DNA of 64,000 bases from Chionis minor (GCA_013398295.1 VZSF01007788.1:1142240-1206239), one strand, 5' to 3'. Shown: positions 50,301-64,000, numbered from the stretch's first letter. Numbers and translations: made by a program. The notes: generated from the sequence alone by a model not told the origin.

Positions 50301-53300
50301 TACTCTGTGTGAAGGGGAATAGATGCTTGTACAAGATTTCCTTAAAATGTGTCAGTGACTTCTTTGGTTAATTACAAGGTCATTATTGAGCTGCTACTGC
50401 TGGTATGCCTCTTTCTTCTTCCATAGGGCTTGATTCTTTTCTCTTCTTTGGGTTATATGCTGAAGTCAAAATGTATTCCTTGGGTGGTCATAGACATTAA
50501 ATTAGTGCTGGCAGTCTGAGATGCTTTTCTATGAGGCAGTATTACTGGAAAACTGAGAGTCCGTCATCCTTCTGCAGGGGTTTGATAGGAAATGCACATG
50601 GTGCTCTGAGGAGAATAATAACCATTTTTGGAGATGTAGTGCTGGCTTTTGCTCTTATTGAAGTCAGTGGGAGTTTTGCTACTGACTTCAGTGAAAGTAA
50701 GATTAGGTCCTTTGTCATTTCATTATCATTATTTGACATAGACCAGGTTATATGCTGGGAGACAAACTGATTTTAGTCCTGACTTACAGGGGAGAGTTGC
50801 TGTGATTAAGGCTGAGTGTGAGTTTGCATCCTGAGCTGTGAATTCTGTATTTTACATCCTCTGAGTTCAGAAAATCACTGTGAGTTCTAGAATAATGTTC
50901 ACTAGACATTCAACTATAACTGTGCAGTGGCAGCAGTGTTGGTGTAGACCAGCAAAATTTCAAGGGGGTGAAAAATTTTATATCACCTGGTAATCTGAAT
51001 GCTAAACCTATGTTGTAAACGAAGCTTTTGTTCAAACTGTGTTATTACAGTGACATGGTGAGGACTTTTGTTAGGAGAAGTGCTGGAAATTGAAGTTGAT
51101 ACATTTTCAGATACCGGAATGTAATGTCTTTGTGATTATCATTTTTATTATTGAAAGCTATGATATTTCTCTGTTTTTGGGCACTTCATGACTGACAAAA
51201 ATTTGCAGTGGACACAATGACTAGTGCTTTCTGGGTTCTGTAGCTCTAATTTATTACAATTGTCATTGATGTTGGTATACCACTTCTTACTTGTCAGTAC
51301 TGTGATGTTTTTTGGTTGCTATTTATGAGGAGAAAGTGTAATTTTCTGGCAGAGAGAGTGTGGCAGTTGTGCATCTTTTAAATACATACAGGGTTTAATC
51401 AGTGTCAGCCTAGTTACTTTGGGCTGGGGCTCAGAACTGTCCATTTCCTACAAGTTTGTTAGATCTGCAGGTTTCGGAGGCTGAATGGTGTGATACTTGC
51501 TCTGGTGAGATGAAAAGCGGTGCTGATTGAGCCTTGCTAGAATATTACAGCTGTGATACAGGTTCAAGTGGGCCTATTTTGGACCCATGCAGGGCCAGCT
51601 TGGCTTCTGTTATGTGTTTTTGTTGACTGTTATGCAGAGAAAACTGAATGCCTGTGTGGGATAGTGTCTTCTCTTTGTAAGGTCTAACTGCTTAATTGTG
51701 TGTTTCCTCGCTATTCTTATTGACTGAACCTGTTTGAGTGGTTCCTGTTGAAGATAACCAAATTTCTTCCTAAGAGCTGTATAGATCTTGATGAGTGAGG
51801 TGTTGCAACAGTGGAAAAAGGGGCTGTTGGAGTTTATGATCTTTGATTGCCGCAACAGTGTTACTGGGTGGCACTAGTGTGGTCCAGTGAGCTTCAAATA
51901 CCCTTCTCTGCTCTGGCTTGTTGAAGGCTTGTGAGCCCTTAAGAGGCTTGTTTGTCCTTGCTGTGCATCTAAATTTCTCCTTTCTTGGGCGATAGAGAGT
52001 GGAGGTTTTGTTTGATGTAGAAATTCTTGGGGATTTTGTTTCTGTTAATATTTGATTAAGTGACAGTTAAAATGGAGCAATGATTTTTTTTTGTCATTAG
52101 TGAAAGGGAGGTTCACTGAGCACTTTGCAGATCTGTAACCCTTACTATGTTTCTAAGCTTGACAAAACAAACTTATATTTATTAGATACCACATTTAATT
52201 TACAACAACTATGTTTTATTCTTATGTGAAGCTGAGCAAGTGCAATCACTTAAAGAGGATTATAAATTTCAGTCAATTCCTATTTTGCTCTTCCCCAGCT
52301 GTGTGTGTTAGAGCACTTCTCATTGTAGAGAGAATGGATTTGATAATTTTTTCCCCTACTGAGGTAAACCCTCTAGTCTGCAGCAGCAGTGTAAAACAGC
52401 GTGTAATGATTCAGCAGTGTTTTACAAAGCTATATAAAACATGAGGAAATAGAGAGCCAGGCCTAACATTTTGGCCTTTCAAATGATTAGGAGAAGGACT
52501 ATCTGAGCATGTTCTTTCTTGTTTATAAGACACTTAGAAAATAATTAGTCTAAAGTCCTTCAGAAGTGTAGATGACATTGTTTTCATTAGGGACTCTGGA
52601 AATGGCTAGGAGGTTTTATGGAATTTAGGGATATAAAAAAGGAGTTTCAATATTTCACTAGGATTAGTTATATGTGTAAGTTCATACAAATTCTTTACAG
52701 GAGGACTTTGCCATGTTAGACTCAATAAATATGAAACTCTACTTAAAAATCCGTCTTGATATTGCGGTTCTGTCCGAAAATCTGTGCTACTGATTATTAC
52801 TTTTAAAAAAGGTAACTTTTCAGGCCATGTTTTTTCAACAATGTCCAAGCAAGTTGTCCTCTATTATGCTATTTTGATTGTGTGATATATAATAACTGAC
52901 TTGTTTAAGGACAGCAGAATGCTCAGAAAACAGTATGTCTAACTTGCGTCTACTGATGAGCTCATAATGTAATTGCATTCTTCATTTGAAATAATAATTA
53001 AAGCATAATGGGGAATCAAGACTATGAAGTTCACTTTGTGATTATTTCCAATAAAGAGAAATCCATCTCTATCATTGTTGTTTCATGAAATACCATTAGA
53101 TCAACCATTTTCTCTGGAAATAATTTCTACAAGTTCAAATACTCTTTTATTGTAAATTGGACATTCACATTCAGTCTTCATCGTTGCAGGTAACTTTGTC
53201 CCATTTTCTTTTTTCAGAGATGTAGGACTTCCTGTAAACAACCTTACTCTAGGAACAAACATGTTCACTTGGAAAGTATTTTTTTTTCCTTCTTTGTTTT

Positions 53301-54960
53301 CCTCTTTATTATTTTGGATAGGATTTCTATTTTCACTTAATCACTTTGCCTCCACGTCTCTTTTCTGCCTGTGAAAAGCACAGCAAAAGCAAGGCAAAAA
53401 TTTACATCAGCATTCGAAAGGCTATATTTAGGTGAAATGAACAGGAGTACCTATGAAGGATCTCTGAGATGTTTTCCTGTATTTTATATTATAACTTTGC
53501 AATATCACTAGATTTTTGGTTCAAAGATTTTCATCCCATTCTACAGATAAATAATATTTCCATAGGAAATATACTATGAATTTAGATAGTAGATGGATTC
53601 TATTAGTCTTTTTTCCTCCAAAATATTTATATAACTGTTGTAAACAGTCTTGCTCACCTGCATTTGAAATTTGCTTTCCTATTCTATATCTCGTTGATGA
53701 AAACTGGTTCTTTACCTGTCCATGTTAATAAGTGTTCAAAGCATCCATATTAAACCATAAATTTATTTTTATTCCTTTGTCAAAATACGAAGAAATAATG
53801 TGTCCATGTTAGAAACTGTAAGAGCATCTTAAAAGGTGCTCTTACGTATGTAAAACTTAGAGCCTATAACACTTTATTTCTAGCTGTCTGGAGTGAGATT
53901 GAGAGCTCTTTGATGCTTAAACTTCATATACATAGAGTAAGTTAAAAAGACAATCCACACATTGTGCAAGAATTGCTTAACTGAATGATGTGGAAATTCT
54001 GTCATAAGTTATAAACTAAGCATCTCTTCAGGCTTTAGTCGCCTTTCTCAGAACTGAAAGGTATTACAGTTATAGAGTCCCAAGTTATAGATCTTCTCAA
54101 GGAGAAAGTAACTTCCCCCCTTTTCCTTCACTGTCCAAAGAAATAAGTAGGACTTCTTTTCCAAAGAATAGCTGCTGGGAACATACATCCTTTATATTAG
54201 CCTAGGTAGAGCTCAGGAGGGGAAGGACCTAAATTCAACTCCCTTTAGGCTAAGACTCAAATTGTATTCCCTCCCATCTTGAATTAAGGAGCTGGGTCTG
54301 TCTGAGGGGACTTGTGTACACTAAAAAACCTCTAGTATCCTTTTTGTAGCTTAGGAGTCAAAGGTTTTTTTATCTTTTATAAAGCAAACCCATGATCTTG
54401 GAGCACAGGCATGAGTGACGACTTAAGAGATTACAGTATGGTCAATAAAAAGGTGAAAACAATTACAGTTAATACTTTATAGCCAACAGTAGCTTTCCAG
54501 GATACAGTAATAACTGTAAGAAGAAAACATGGGGAACAGAAGGTCAAGGTATTAAAATAATTCACAATAAGGCTTGAGACTTTTCTTTAAAGAATCTAGG
54601 TCCAAACGCCATCTCTTAATCAGACAGTTGTTTCCTTCCCAAAGTGACCATCGTTTTATTCGGAGGGGCAAATTCCATTGTGAAGTTAATTAGTGAAATT
54701 CCCTCTACCTCCGTGAGACAGTTATGGCTTAAACTGCTATCTGTCAGGAATCTGCATTATAAGTTTTTAATTAATGATATTCTACTGAAGGACATACTAA
54801 GTTTATGCATTAAAAAAAATTACATTTTGCACAGATATAGGTAAGTGTGAAGTAATAAGAATAATGCTTCAAGTTTTAAAGAACAGAAAAAAGCACCCAA
54901 GCCTCTTAAAAGGCAATGTATTTACAGATTGAAAATAAATCATAACAGGAAACATTTCAG
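47400..54960. other. Long intergenic stretch, no gene recognised
   Basis: AT-rich sequence with only short open frames on both strands and no conserved protein text that I recognise. A lone splice-acceptor-like TTTTTTTTCTGTTCAG at 50022-50037 leads only to short frames. Confidence 0.5.
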
Positions 54961-57900
54961 CAGGCTTGCTGTCGTGGTTTGGGCTGGATTGGCCCAAGCA
55001 AGCTGAGACAGATGTTCCCTCTCCTGCAGAGCAGGTAGTCTATGCCAAGGATACACAGTCCAGTGTTGACAGAAAAGTCTTTCTGACAGCTTGGTAGTTT
55101 TCATTCTTGTTTAATTATACAGATGTTACTGCCTAAATTATGGGACAAAGAGAAGAGCACTTTTTAGGAAAAAACACTTCTAAATGTGTCACTGTTTGAA
55201 GGTATTGTGTTTAAATGGACGCCATTTCTAACTGTAATGAATTTTTATTTTAGACAAAGATGGTGAGGGGAAGAGAAATAGTCACAATACAGACATTCTA
55301 AATGGATGCAATTGTAATTATGAGGCTATTCTCAACTGGTTTAAGTCAGAATAGTTCCATTAAAATCCCTGAAACGGCATGCTTTTCCTAGCTGAAAATC
55401 ATGCTTGTGGTGTCTGTTTCTCGGTGCTATCTTCTTCCCTTACAACTTTCTCTACCTGTTTTAATTCTAAAGTGCAGGAACAATAGTGTTTTGAGATGAG
55501 CAGATAAAAGGAGAATATAATTTATCTGTTGTCAGAAATAATAAAGGGTCCACCGTGCCTGGTTTATATTATTCAGGCACTGAAATCTGTTAAATCAGTA
55601 GGCATGTAAGAGTATAAAATGAAAGAGAAACATTAGTTTTCTTACAATTATATCATGTGTTTCATCTGAAGTGTATAAAATTTGCTGTTCAAATAGTACC
55701 TCATCCTCTCTTTAAATGCCACAGCTGCTTTTCTCTCATTATTTTATATATTCTAATGTAAGCAACAGTTAACAACCTCCCTCCTGCCTCATTTAATTAT
55801 GTTTAACAAGTAATCAATCTGAATTAACAGTGGGAGACTTCATGTCATTCATATATTTTTAACAGATGTGTTCATATAATCCTGTGAATATATTTGGCAA
55901 TGAAGGGAATCTGCTGTGATTCACCAGTTTCCTGGGAGAAGACTTGGGGCACACATCATCTTAATTAAGCATAGTTGTTTTAGACCTCTGATGTTTGTGA
56001 TGAAATTAAATAATAGTTCATTAGTTTCTATTTATCAAATACTTGTGCTAATGGAGCTTTTTCATTTCATCTATAAGAAAGGCCTTTTAAATTCTTGAAA
56101 AATCGTTCTGCTAATACCTTTGGGGGTTAGAATGAAAAATACTTTAACAAATGCATAGTCAATAAATCATATTACTCCCAAAATTCAAATACTACAGATC
56201 AGTTTGTCTGAAGTATTCAATTGTCAGTTAATATACTCAGCAATAAATATAAGAGGGCTTAGTTACATGAGAGAATGTTTGGCTTGTTATAGATTGTATA
56301 GCAGCCTTTATTTGGGTTTTTATATACTGTGTTAATTAAGTCTGGATTTTTAGCCAATTAGAATGTTTGCCCACACTGTCTACCCATGACTTCATTGTAT
56401 TCACTGTTTTATGTTTTCTCTCACACTGGGCACTGCCCATTTGCTGTATGTGAAAGAGTTATATCTAGGGTAGCAAATCTCGTGCTTTACTTACATGGAA
56501 GATTTGAATCCCTAAATATGGTGGAGTGCTGTAGAAGATTAACTCTAGTTCTAAATTTTTAAAGTGTGGGCTGGCTCTACTATGGCTGAATGAGTTTTGT
56601 AACTTGAAAACAAATCTAAAACTAAATGAACGCACTTGTGAATAATATACACCAGTGGCAACAGTTGCGCGCTAGCTGATTGGGTGTCACAAATGTTGAT
56701 GCTAACAGCCTCACCAGTGTACAGTTCAATCAACCTCCTAGAAAAAGTACGTAAGATTTCCTCAAATGACTTGAAGTTACATATCTATGACACATATATG
56801 TCATCTGATAAAACACAGCTGAGAAACAAAATCAACAGAGAAAGAGCTGGGAGAGGGGTGGTGTTCGTGATTAAAGAATTCACTATTTAAGTATTTTTTG
56901 TTTTCCAACAAGGAGAAGTTAGTAACATTTCCTTAAAGAGGTACTTCTGAACTTGATATAGAGAGCAGTTAGGAAAACTCTGTAGCTCTTGGGGAGCTAC
57001 AAGTGCAAACATTTTTCAGATGGCTCTGTGTGCATAATCAAGGAGCTCTTTCCTTCTGTCATTAGATAATTGTATCTTTTTGCTTCAGGTATATTTGCTT
57101 TATTTTTTTGTGCTAATGTGCAAGCAAATGGGAACACCAGCCCATGTCTTACCTGTGAGGACAGGAATTCATCCTTCCAACAGCTGCTGGCATCTGTGTT
57201 AGTGTGTGGGTTTTTCTTGCATCACACTTGTGTAATTATGGCAGGAACATTTTTAGTATGGGTCAGAGCATAAATATTCTAATAAACTCAAAACTCTTCT
57301 TCTGTTGTAGAAGAGATTTTTATATTTGAAATATATAATTTCTGTCACTTGTTGGAGTATTTCAAATGAAATGACTTTAATCTGGGAAGTGGAACATTGT
57401 CGCAATGGTAGCAAGAATTGATTCATAGGTTAGATGGTCAAGGTTTCAAGTGTCTTGAAGTATAATTGGTCAGAGGCACTGTAGCCTAATGTGAAAAATT
57501 GTTTCACATCTATTAGGTGCAAGTTTCCGTTCATTGACATGCTGAACTTCTGAAATTAGGAGCATTTAATTTTTTTTAATGACAACAAGCCGTATTATAA
57601 TTCCTGTTGAACTGGATCAAAGATTACCAAAGCTAGTATTGCACTGAATGCAGTTCCACTAGCTCCAGTGATTGCCCTTTTAGGAGGGGCTCAAGCCAGG
57701 AAGAAGGAGGAATACAACTCCCACTCCTCACTTAAGTGGTAAAAACCAATGTCCGTCCCATGCTGAGCTTTCATATGTAAAGAAAGTGTCTTTTGGTTGT
57801 CAAATCCTGGCTTTTTAGACTTCCTGCTGATGAAGTAATAAGTAACATTCCCTAGCAGTGTCCAAGCATCTCCCCCAACTTGTTTTTTTTTTTTTTAAGG

Positions 57901-58199
57901 GAAAGAATCAGGACTTTGCTTTCCAGCTTTACATTTTTTTTTTGCGTTTTCAAACTCACAAAGTAATCATGAAATCTTACTCATGACCATCATCCAAGAA
58001 ATCATAAAACTGAATCTTTGACTTCCAACACTGGGAACTGTTTTGGATCAGTAGCACTATTTTGATAAGCAATTAACTTCACAGTTATACTAATGTAAAG
58101 CGATGTAGACATATTAAAACAGGGATGTTTGAATGCTGTTTAGGGTTATGATAGTATATGCTAATCAACTTAAGAGGGACGTTAATGGGGAAAAATATT
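54961..58199. other. Intergenic stretch with one possible repeat remnant
   Basis: No gene recognised. Near 54972 GTCGTGGTTTGGGCTGG resembles sequence at 60099-60120 and the starts of some avian LTRs, but I cannot delimit an element. Confidence 0.35.
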
Positions 58200-60098
58200 G
58201 GAGTAGGACCTTGCACTTGACCTTCTTGAACTTCATGAGGTTGGCATGGGTCTGTCTCTCAAGCCTGTCCAGGTCCCTGTGGATGGCATCCCTTCCCTCC
58301 ACTGTGTTGACTGTGCCACACAGCAGGGTGGTGTTGGCAAACTTGCTGAGGCTGCACTCCATCCCACTGTCCACACTGCCAGCAAAGATGTTAAATAATA
58401 CCGGTCCCAGTACCGACTCCCTGAGGAATGCCACTCGTCATTAGTCTCCACTTGGACCTGGAGCTGTTGACTGCAGTTCTTTGGGTGCGACCATCCAGCC
58501 AGTTCCTTACCCACTGAGTGGCCCATCTGTCAAATCCATGTCTCTCTAAATTGGAGACAAGGATATCATGCAGGATTGTGTCACATGTTTTGCACAAGTC
58601 CAGGTAGATGATGTCAATTGCTCTTCCCTTATCCGCCAATGCTGTAACCTTGTCACAGAAGGCCAGCAAATTCGTCAGGCATGATTTGCCCTTGGTGAAG
58701 CCATGTTGGCTGTCACCGATCACCTCCTCATTTTCCACGTGTCTTAGCAGAGTTTCCAGGAGGATCTGCTCCATGATCTTGCCAGGCACACAGGTGAGAC
58801 TGACCAGCCTCTAGTTCCCCAGGTCTTCCTGTTTTCCCCTTTTTGAAAATGGGGGTTACGTTTCCCCTCATCCATTCTGCTATGACTTTTCAAATATAAT
58901 GGAAAGCATCTTGGCAACTTCATCTGCCAGTTCCCTCAGGACCTGTGGATGCATCTCATCAGGTCTCATGGACTTGGGCACCTTCAGGTTCCTTAAATGG
59001 TCTTGAACCTGGTCTTCTCCTACAGTGGGCAGATCTTCATTCTTCCAGTCCCTGCCTTTGCCTTCTGCAACTTGAGTGGTGTGGCTGGAACACTTGCTGG
59101 TGAAGGCTGAGGCAAAAAAGTCATTGAGTACCTCTGCTTTCTCCGTATCCCAGGTAACCCGGTCTCCCTGTTTCCTTCCGGAGAGGGCCTGTGTTTTCCC
59201 TAGTCTTCCTTCTATCACTGATGTTCCTGTAGAAGCTTTTCTTGTTGCCCTGGCCGTCCCTGGCCAGATTTAACTCTGTCTGGGCTTCAGTTGTCCTAAC
59301 CTGATCCCTGGCTGCTTGGACAACTTCTCTGTATTCCTCCCCCAGGCTACGTGTCCTTGTTTCCACCCTCTGTAGGCTTTCTTTTCCCTTTGAGTGTGTG
59401 CAGGAGCTCCTTGTTCATCCGTCCAAGCCTCCTGGTGTTTCTGCCTGACTTCTTTGTTGGGATACATTGGTCATGAGCTTGGAGGAGGTTATCCTTGAAT
59501 ATTAACCAGCTTCCATGGTACCTCTTCCTTCCAAAGCTTCATCCCATGGTATTCTACCAAGCAGGTCCTTGAAGAGGCCAAAGTCTGCTCTCCTGAAGTC
59601 CATAATAGGCAGCTTACTGTGCAGCCTTCTCACCACCGTAAGGATCTTGAATTCCACCATTTCATGGTCACTGCAGCCAAGGCTGTCCTTGAGCTTCGCA
59701 TTCCCCACCAGCCCCTCCTTGTTGGTGACTACAGGGTCCAGCATGGCACCTCTCCCCATTGGCTTCTCTCACTTGGAGAAGGAAGTTACCAATGCATTCC
59801 AGGAACTTCCTGGATAGCTTATTCCCTATTGTGTTGTCCCCCCAACAGATGTTGGGGTGGTTGACATCCCCTCTGAGGACCAGGGCTTGTGGATGTGAGG
59901 CTGCTCCAGGGCCTCATCTGTTCCATCTCCCTGGTTGGGTGGCCTGTAGTAGACCCCCAATGTAATGTCACCTTTCCCTTCCCTGCCTTTAATCCTGACC
60001 CATAACTGCTCGGTTGGCTCCTTATCCATCCCCAGGCAGAGCTCCATGCACTCCAGCTGCTCTTTGACATAGAAGTGATACCCCACTCCTGTAGCAGT
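58200..60098 (-). mobile_element. Decayed CR1 LINE (endonuclease to reverse transcriptase), truncated at both ends
   Basis: Read right to left: endonuclease-type text (FYVKEQLECMEL, then LWVRIKG, then GVYYRPPNQ), the linker region ([25 protein letters not shown]), then reverse transcriptase ([40 protein letters not shown]). The pieces lie in different frames, and the catalytic FADD-type motif reads FANT, so it is inactive. It stops near KCKVL, without the CR1 tail. The upstream ORF1 and start of the endonuclease are missing. Confidence 0.9.
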
Positions 60099-61253
60099 TG
60101 TTGCGGTTTGGGCTGGGCTGGCCACTAGAATGATAGATGCTCTTGCCCATGAAGAACAGCTGTTACCTGAAGCTTGCCAGTTTCCTTGGTATAGTGAGCT
60201 ATTTTGTTTTCTGCTACAAGCGATGAATCACTGTGACTGTTAGGTATGTAAATGGCTGGCCATCATTGTTACAATTTTGGCTATGATCTTTAGACAAAAA
60301 CAGTCCTGAACTTGATATGAATCACTTGGCACGGAACATGAGTGGATTCCCAGTCATTTAGTGTTCAAGGCATGTGGGATGGCAGTGATAGGTAGTATCT
60401 TTCACCATTTATGGCTTCTGAAGGGAGCTGGTATGAATAGCACACTTGGGAGTATGGAGTATCCAAAAGGCCTTGTTAAAGCCAAAGTACCTATATATCA
60501 GTTCCAAGGTTTCTAGGTGCTCGGAACTAATGGTAAATTAATTGTGTATACAATCATTCTTTAAAGCAGACATTAAGCTGCACACACATTGTGGGTGGTA
60601 ATTTATCAAACTGAGCTGCTTTGAAATAAAACCGATTCCATTCAATTTATGTGATGAACAGTTTTTTTATTGATGTTGATATGTTTGGATCTGACATAGC
60701 TATTGTGAGTAATTCAGCTTAATTAGAGAATAATTTTTTTCCTAATTCAAAATGGAAATGCTTTCAAAATCACCATTTAATGAAAATGGGTTTAGATAAT
60801 TTTGGGCCTGTTTTATTCCCTAGTTTTTGCTTTCATAAAAAATGATGTATTCCAAAAACCAAACAAAATCCAACCCCCAAAACACCCTTGTGTATTCCTC
60901 CTTGAGGAAAAGCAGGGTTTTAAGAAATTCCCTTCTTATCACATGTTTGTCTCAGACTTGGAAAGCACATTTTAAACCTTCTTTCTGAGAAGAGGGATGA
61001 CACTATACCTTTGAAGACCATGCTCTTTCTAAATGGTAAAAATGTAGAAAATTCTGGACTGTCATTGTGCTGGGTCAATACATTTCTTTCCCAGTCTTGA
61101 AAAGGCAGTGCTGTCAGTTAAATCTAATTATGTTACAGAAAAAAGAATTGGACTAATATGTAACTCCAAAATAAAGTGTTCAGTCTTCTGTGTGAGTAGA
61201 AGTTGTCCTTTACGTGCAATGGTTAATTTTAAAGTGTTCATTGATCTCCTTGA
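59364..61253. repeat. Direct duplication, copy A (1,890 bp)
   Basis: Begins CACCCTCTGTAGGC inside the CR1 and runs through non-repetitive sequence to TTGATCTCCTTGA. Repeated at constant offset 1,891 as copy B. The only difference I noticed is T at 60131 versus C at 62022. Confidence 0.97.
60099..61253. other. Non-CR1 part of copy A, no gene
   Basis: Starts TTGCGGTTTGGGCTGGGCTG, possibly an old LTR edge, then AT-rich sequence without coding signal. The same sequence recurs at 61990-63144. Confidence 0.4.
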
Positions 61254-61254
61254 N
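61254..61254. other. Single N, assembly gap at the duplication junction
   Basis: The only ambiguous base noticed in the window. It sits exactly between the two duplicate copies, as expected for a scaffold join. Confidence 0.98.
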
Positions 61255-63144
61255 CACCCTCTGTAGGCTTTCTTTTCCCTTTGAGTGTGTGCAGGAGCTC
61301 CTTGTTCATCCGTCCAAGCCTCCTGGTGTTTCTGCCTGACTTCTTTGTTGGGATACATTGGTCATGAGCTTGGAGGAGGTTATCCTTGAATATTAACCAG
61401 CTTCCATGGTACCTCTTCCTTCCAAAGCTTCATCCCATGGTATTCTACCAAGCAGGTCCTTGAAGAGGCCAAAGTCTGCTCTCCTGAAGTCCATAATAGG
61501 CAGCTTACTGTGCAGCCTTCTCACCACCGTAAGGATCTTGAATTCCACCATTTCATGGTCACTGCAGCCAAGGCTGTCCTTGAGCTTCGCATTCCCCACC
61601 AGCCCCTCCTTGTTGGTGACTACAGGGTCCAGCATGGCACCTCTCCCCATTGGCTTCTCTCACTTGGAGAAGGAAGTTACCAATGCATTCCAGGAACTTC
61701 CTGGATAGCTTATTCCCTATTGTGTTGTCCCCCCAACAGATGTTGGGGTGGTTGACATCCCCTCTGAGGACCAGGGCTTGTGGATGTGAGGCTGCTCCAG
61801 GGCCTCATCTGTTCCATCTCCCTGGTTGGGTGGCCTGTAGTAGACCCCCAATGTAATGTCACCTTTCCCTTCCCTGCCTTTAATCCTGACCCATAACTGC
61901 TCGGTTGGCTCCTTATCCATCCCCAGGCAGAGCTCCATGCACTCCAGCTGCTCTTTGACATAGAAGTGATACCCCACTCCTGTAGCAGTTGTTGCGGTTT
62001 GGGCTGGGCTGGCCACTAGAACGATAGATGCTCTTGCCCATGAAGAACAGCTGTTACCTGAAGCTTGCCAGTTTCCTTGGTATAGTGAGCTATTTTGTTT
62101 TCTGCTACAAGCGATGAATCACTGTGACTGTTAGGTATGTAAATGGCTGGCCATCATTGTTACAATTTTGGCTATGATCTTTAGACAAAAACAGTCCTGA
62201 ACTTGATATGAATCACTTGGCACGGAACATGAGTGGATTCCCAGTCATTTAGTGTTCAAGGCATGTGGGATGGCAGTGATAGGTAGTATCTTTCACCATT
62301 TATGGCTTCTGAAGGGAGCTGGTATGAATAGCACACTTGGGAGTATGGAGTATCCAAAAGGCCTTGTTAAAGCCAAAGTACCTATATATCAGTTCCAAGG
62401 TTTCTAGGTGCTCGGAACTAATGGTAAATTAATTGTGTATACAATCATTCTTTAAAGCAGACATTAAGCTGCACACACATTGTGGGTGGTAATTTATCAA
62501 ACTGAGCTGCTTTGAAATAAAACCGATTCCATTCAATTTATGTGATGAACAGTTTTTTTATTGATGTTGATATGTTTGGATCTGACATAGCTATTGTGAG
62601 TAATTCAGCTTAATTAGAGAATAATTTTTTTCCTAATTCAAAATGGAAATGCTTTCAAAATCACCATTTAATGAAAATGGGTTTAGATAATTTTGGGCCT
62701 GTTTTATTCCCTAGTTTTTGCTTTCATAAAAAATGATGTATTCCAAAAACCAAACAAAATCCAACCCCCAAAACACCCTTGTGTATTCCTCCTTGAGGAA
62801 AAGCAGGGTTTTAAGAAATTCCCTTCTTATCACATGTTTGTCTCAGACTTGGAAAGCACATTTTAAACCTTCTTTCTGAGAAGAGGGATGACACTATACC
62901 TTTGAAGACCATGCTCTTTCTAAATGGTAAAAATGTAGAAAATTCTGGACTGTCATTGTGCTGGGTCAATACATTTCTTTCCCAGTCTTGAAAAGGCAGT
63001 GCTGTCAGTTAAATCTAATTATGTTACAGAAAAAAGAATTGGACTAATATGTAACTCCAAAATAAAGTGTTCAGTCTTCTGTGTGAGTAGAAGTTGTCCT
63101 TTACGTGCAATGGTTAATTTTAAAGTGTTCATTGATCTCCTTGA
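61255..63144. repeat. Direct duplication, copy B (1,890 bp)
   Basis: Near-identical to 59364-61253. Its first part (to about 61989) is the same CR1 piece in minus orientation, starting abruptly in mid-element. Its right flank continues TGACTCTCCAGAG into unique sequence. Probably not a real second copy. Confidence 0.97.
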
Positions 63145-64000
63145 TGACTCTCCAGAGATGGCTGCTGTTTCAGTTTGTGGGAAAGTTTCAGGTTATAGGA
63201 AAGGTTACTCCATTTTGTCAGAAGCAAATATTCTGATAGTTCTCCCTAACAGTGACAGCCATTCGATATCTTATTGTCAGGAATAAGTGAGTGCTGCAAA
63301 ATTTGAATCAATTCCAAACTTGAGGGAAACTCATATTTCGGATTTTATTTCAGTTCTCTTAAAAGATGCATATTTGCCACAAAATCCAAATCTCAAATTA
63401 TGTTCCAGACTCTCTCAAAATTAAGAATTATTCTAATGAAGCTGAAATTGTACTATTAGAATACTCTTTGGTATTGAAATATACAATTGAGTTTAATGTG
63501 CTTAAGTCCTGTGCTTATAGTGTTGTGTTTTTTCTTTTTTAGAAAACGATTAAGTTTCCATTTCCTTTTTGCTTTTTCCTTTTCTGTATGTAAGCTTTTT
63601 TGCAGGTGTTTTGGTAAATCTGCTTTGCTTGTGATACTAATCCTTTCTCATAGGCTTGGTAGTCAAGTCTTGCTATGTTCATCACCCTGAATTTTTTTTT
63701 TCTGAGCATCAGCTAAATTTAATCACTCCTTTGAGCAGAGATGGAAATTGAACTTGCCTCCAGCACACTTGAACTCAGTAAATACTGGTGTGATAGGAGT
63801 GAGAAAATGAAAAAGGCTGCAAACCCCACAGCACATAGTCTCTTAATCCAATATTAAGCATCCTGGGTTTGTCTGTACAAATACTGAGTACTGTCGAAGA
63901 ACATAAAAGAAGCAGTTCAGCATTATGAGCACTGTTCTTTCTGTGGAGAGTATTGGGAAAGAAAATATTCTTCCATAAAAATTAGAGGTGTGGGTGGCCA
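63145..64000. other. Intergenic sequence, nothing recognised
   Basis: AT-rich, short frames only. Confidence 0.5.

Noticed and set aside
52606..52848. 80-codon minus-strand open frame
   Set aside because: AT-rich desert, no recognised family, no splice context; consistent with chance.

Overview
The window looks like bird genomic DNA. It carries CR1 LINE fragments, compact introns (mostly 0.2-1.5 kb) with canonical vertebrate splice signals, and two conserved animal genes, both on the minus strand.

Layout, left to right. 1-2146 is sequence downstream of CENPE, with one small CR1 3'-end fragment near 830-1015. 2147-39231 is the complete CENPE gene (centromere protein E, kinesin-7), read right to left. 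I resolved 44 coding exons that splice in phase into a 2,229-residue protein: a kinesin motor (P-loop, switch I, switch II), a very long coiled coil built partly from repeated exon modules, and a C-terminal CaaX box (CVTQ). About 39.2-39.65 kb is a CpG-rich promoter with CCAAT and CHR elements, interrupted by a 112-base run of G that is probably an assembly artefact. 39739 to about 46300 (open frame to about 46587) is a radial spoke head gene of the RSPH4A/RSPH6A family, closest to RSPH4A, with six exons and only about 0.5 kb between its stop codon and the CENPE start. About 46.6-47.3 kb is a CpG island that probably holds its promoter. 47.4-58.2 kb has no gene I recognise. 58.2-60.1 kb is a decayed CR1 LINE in minus orientation. 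59364-61253 is then repeated almost perfectly as 61255-63144 across a single N, most likely a false duplication at a scaffold join. 63145-64000 is unremarkable.

The two genes do unrelated jobs: CENPE moves and tethers chromosomes at kinetochores in mitosis, while RSPH4A builds the radial spoke head of motile cilia. Their tight tandem packing is the notable feature of the layout. I found no undescribed molecular system. The main points are gene-structure oddities (a GC-AG intron, a duplicated splice acceptor, a 60-bp repeat in the RSPH4A first exon) and assembly problems (poly-G run, false duplication).
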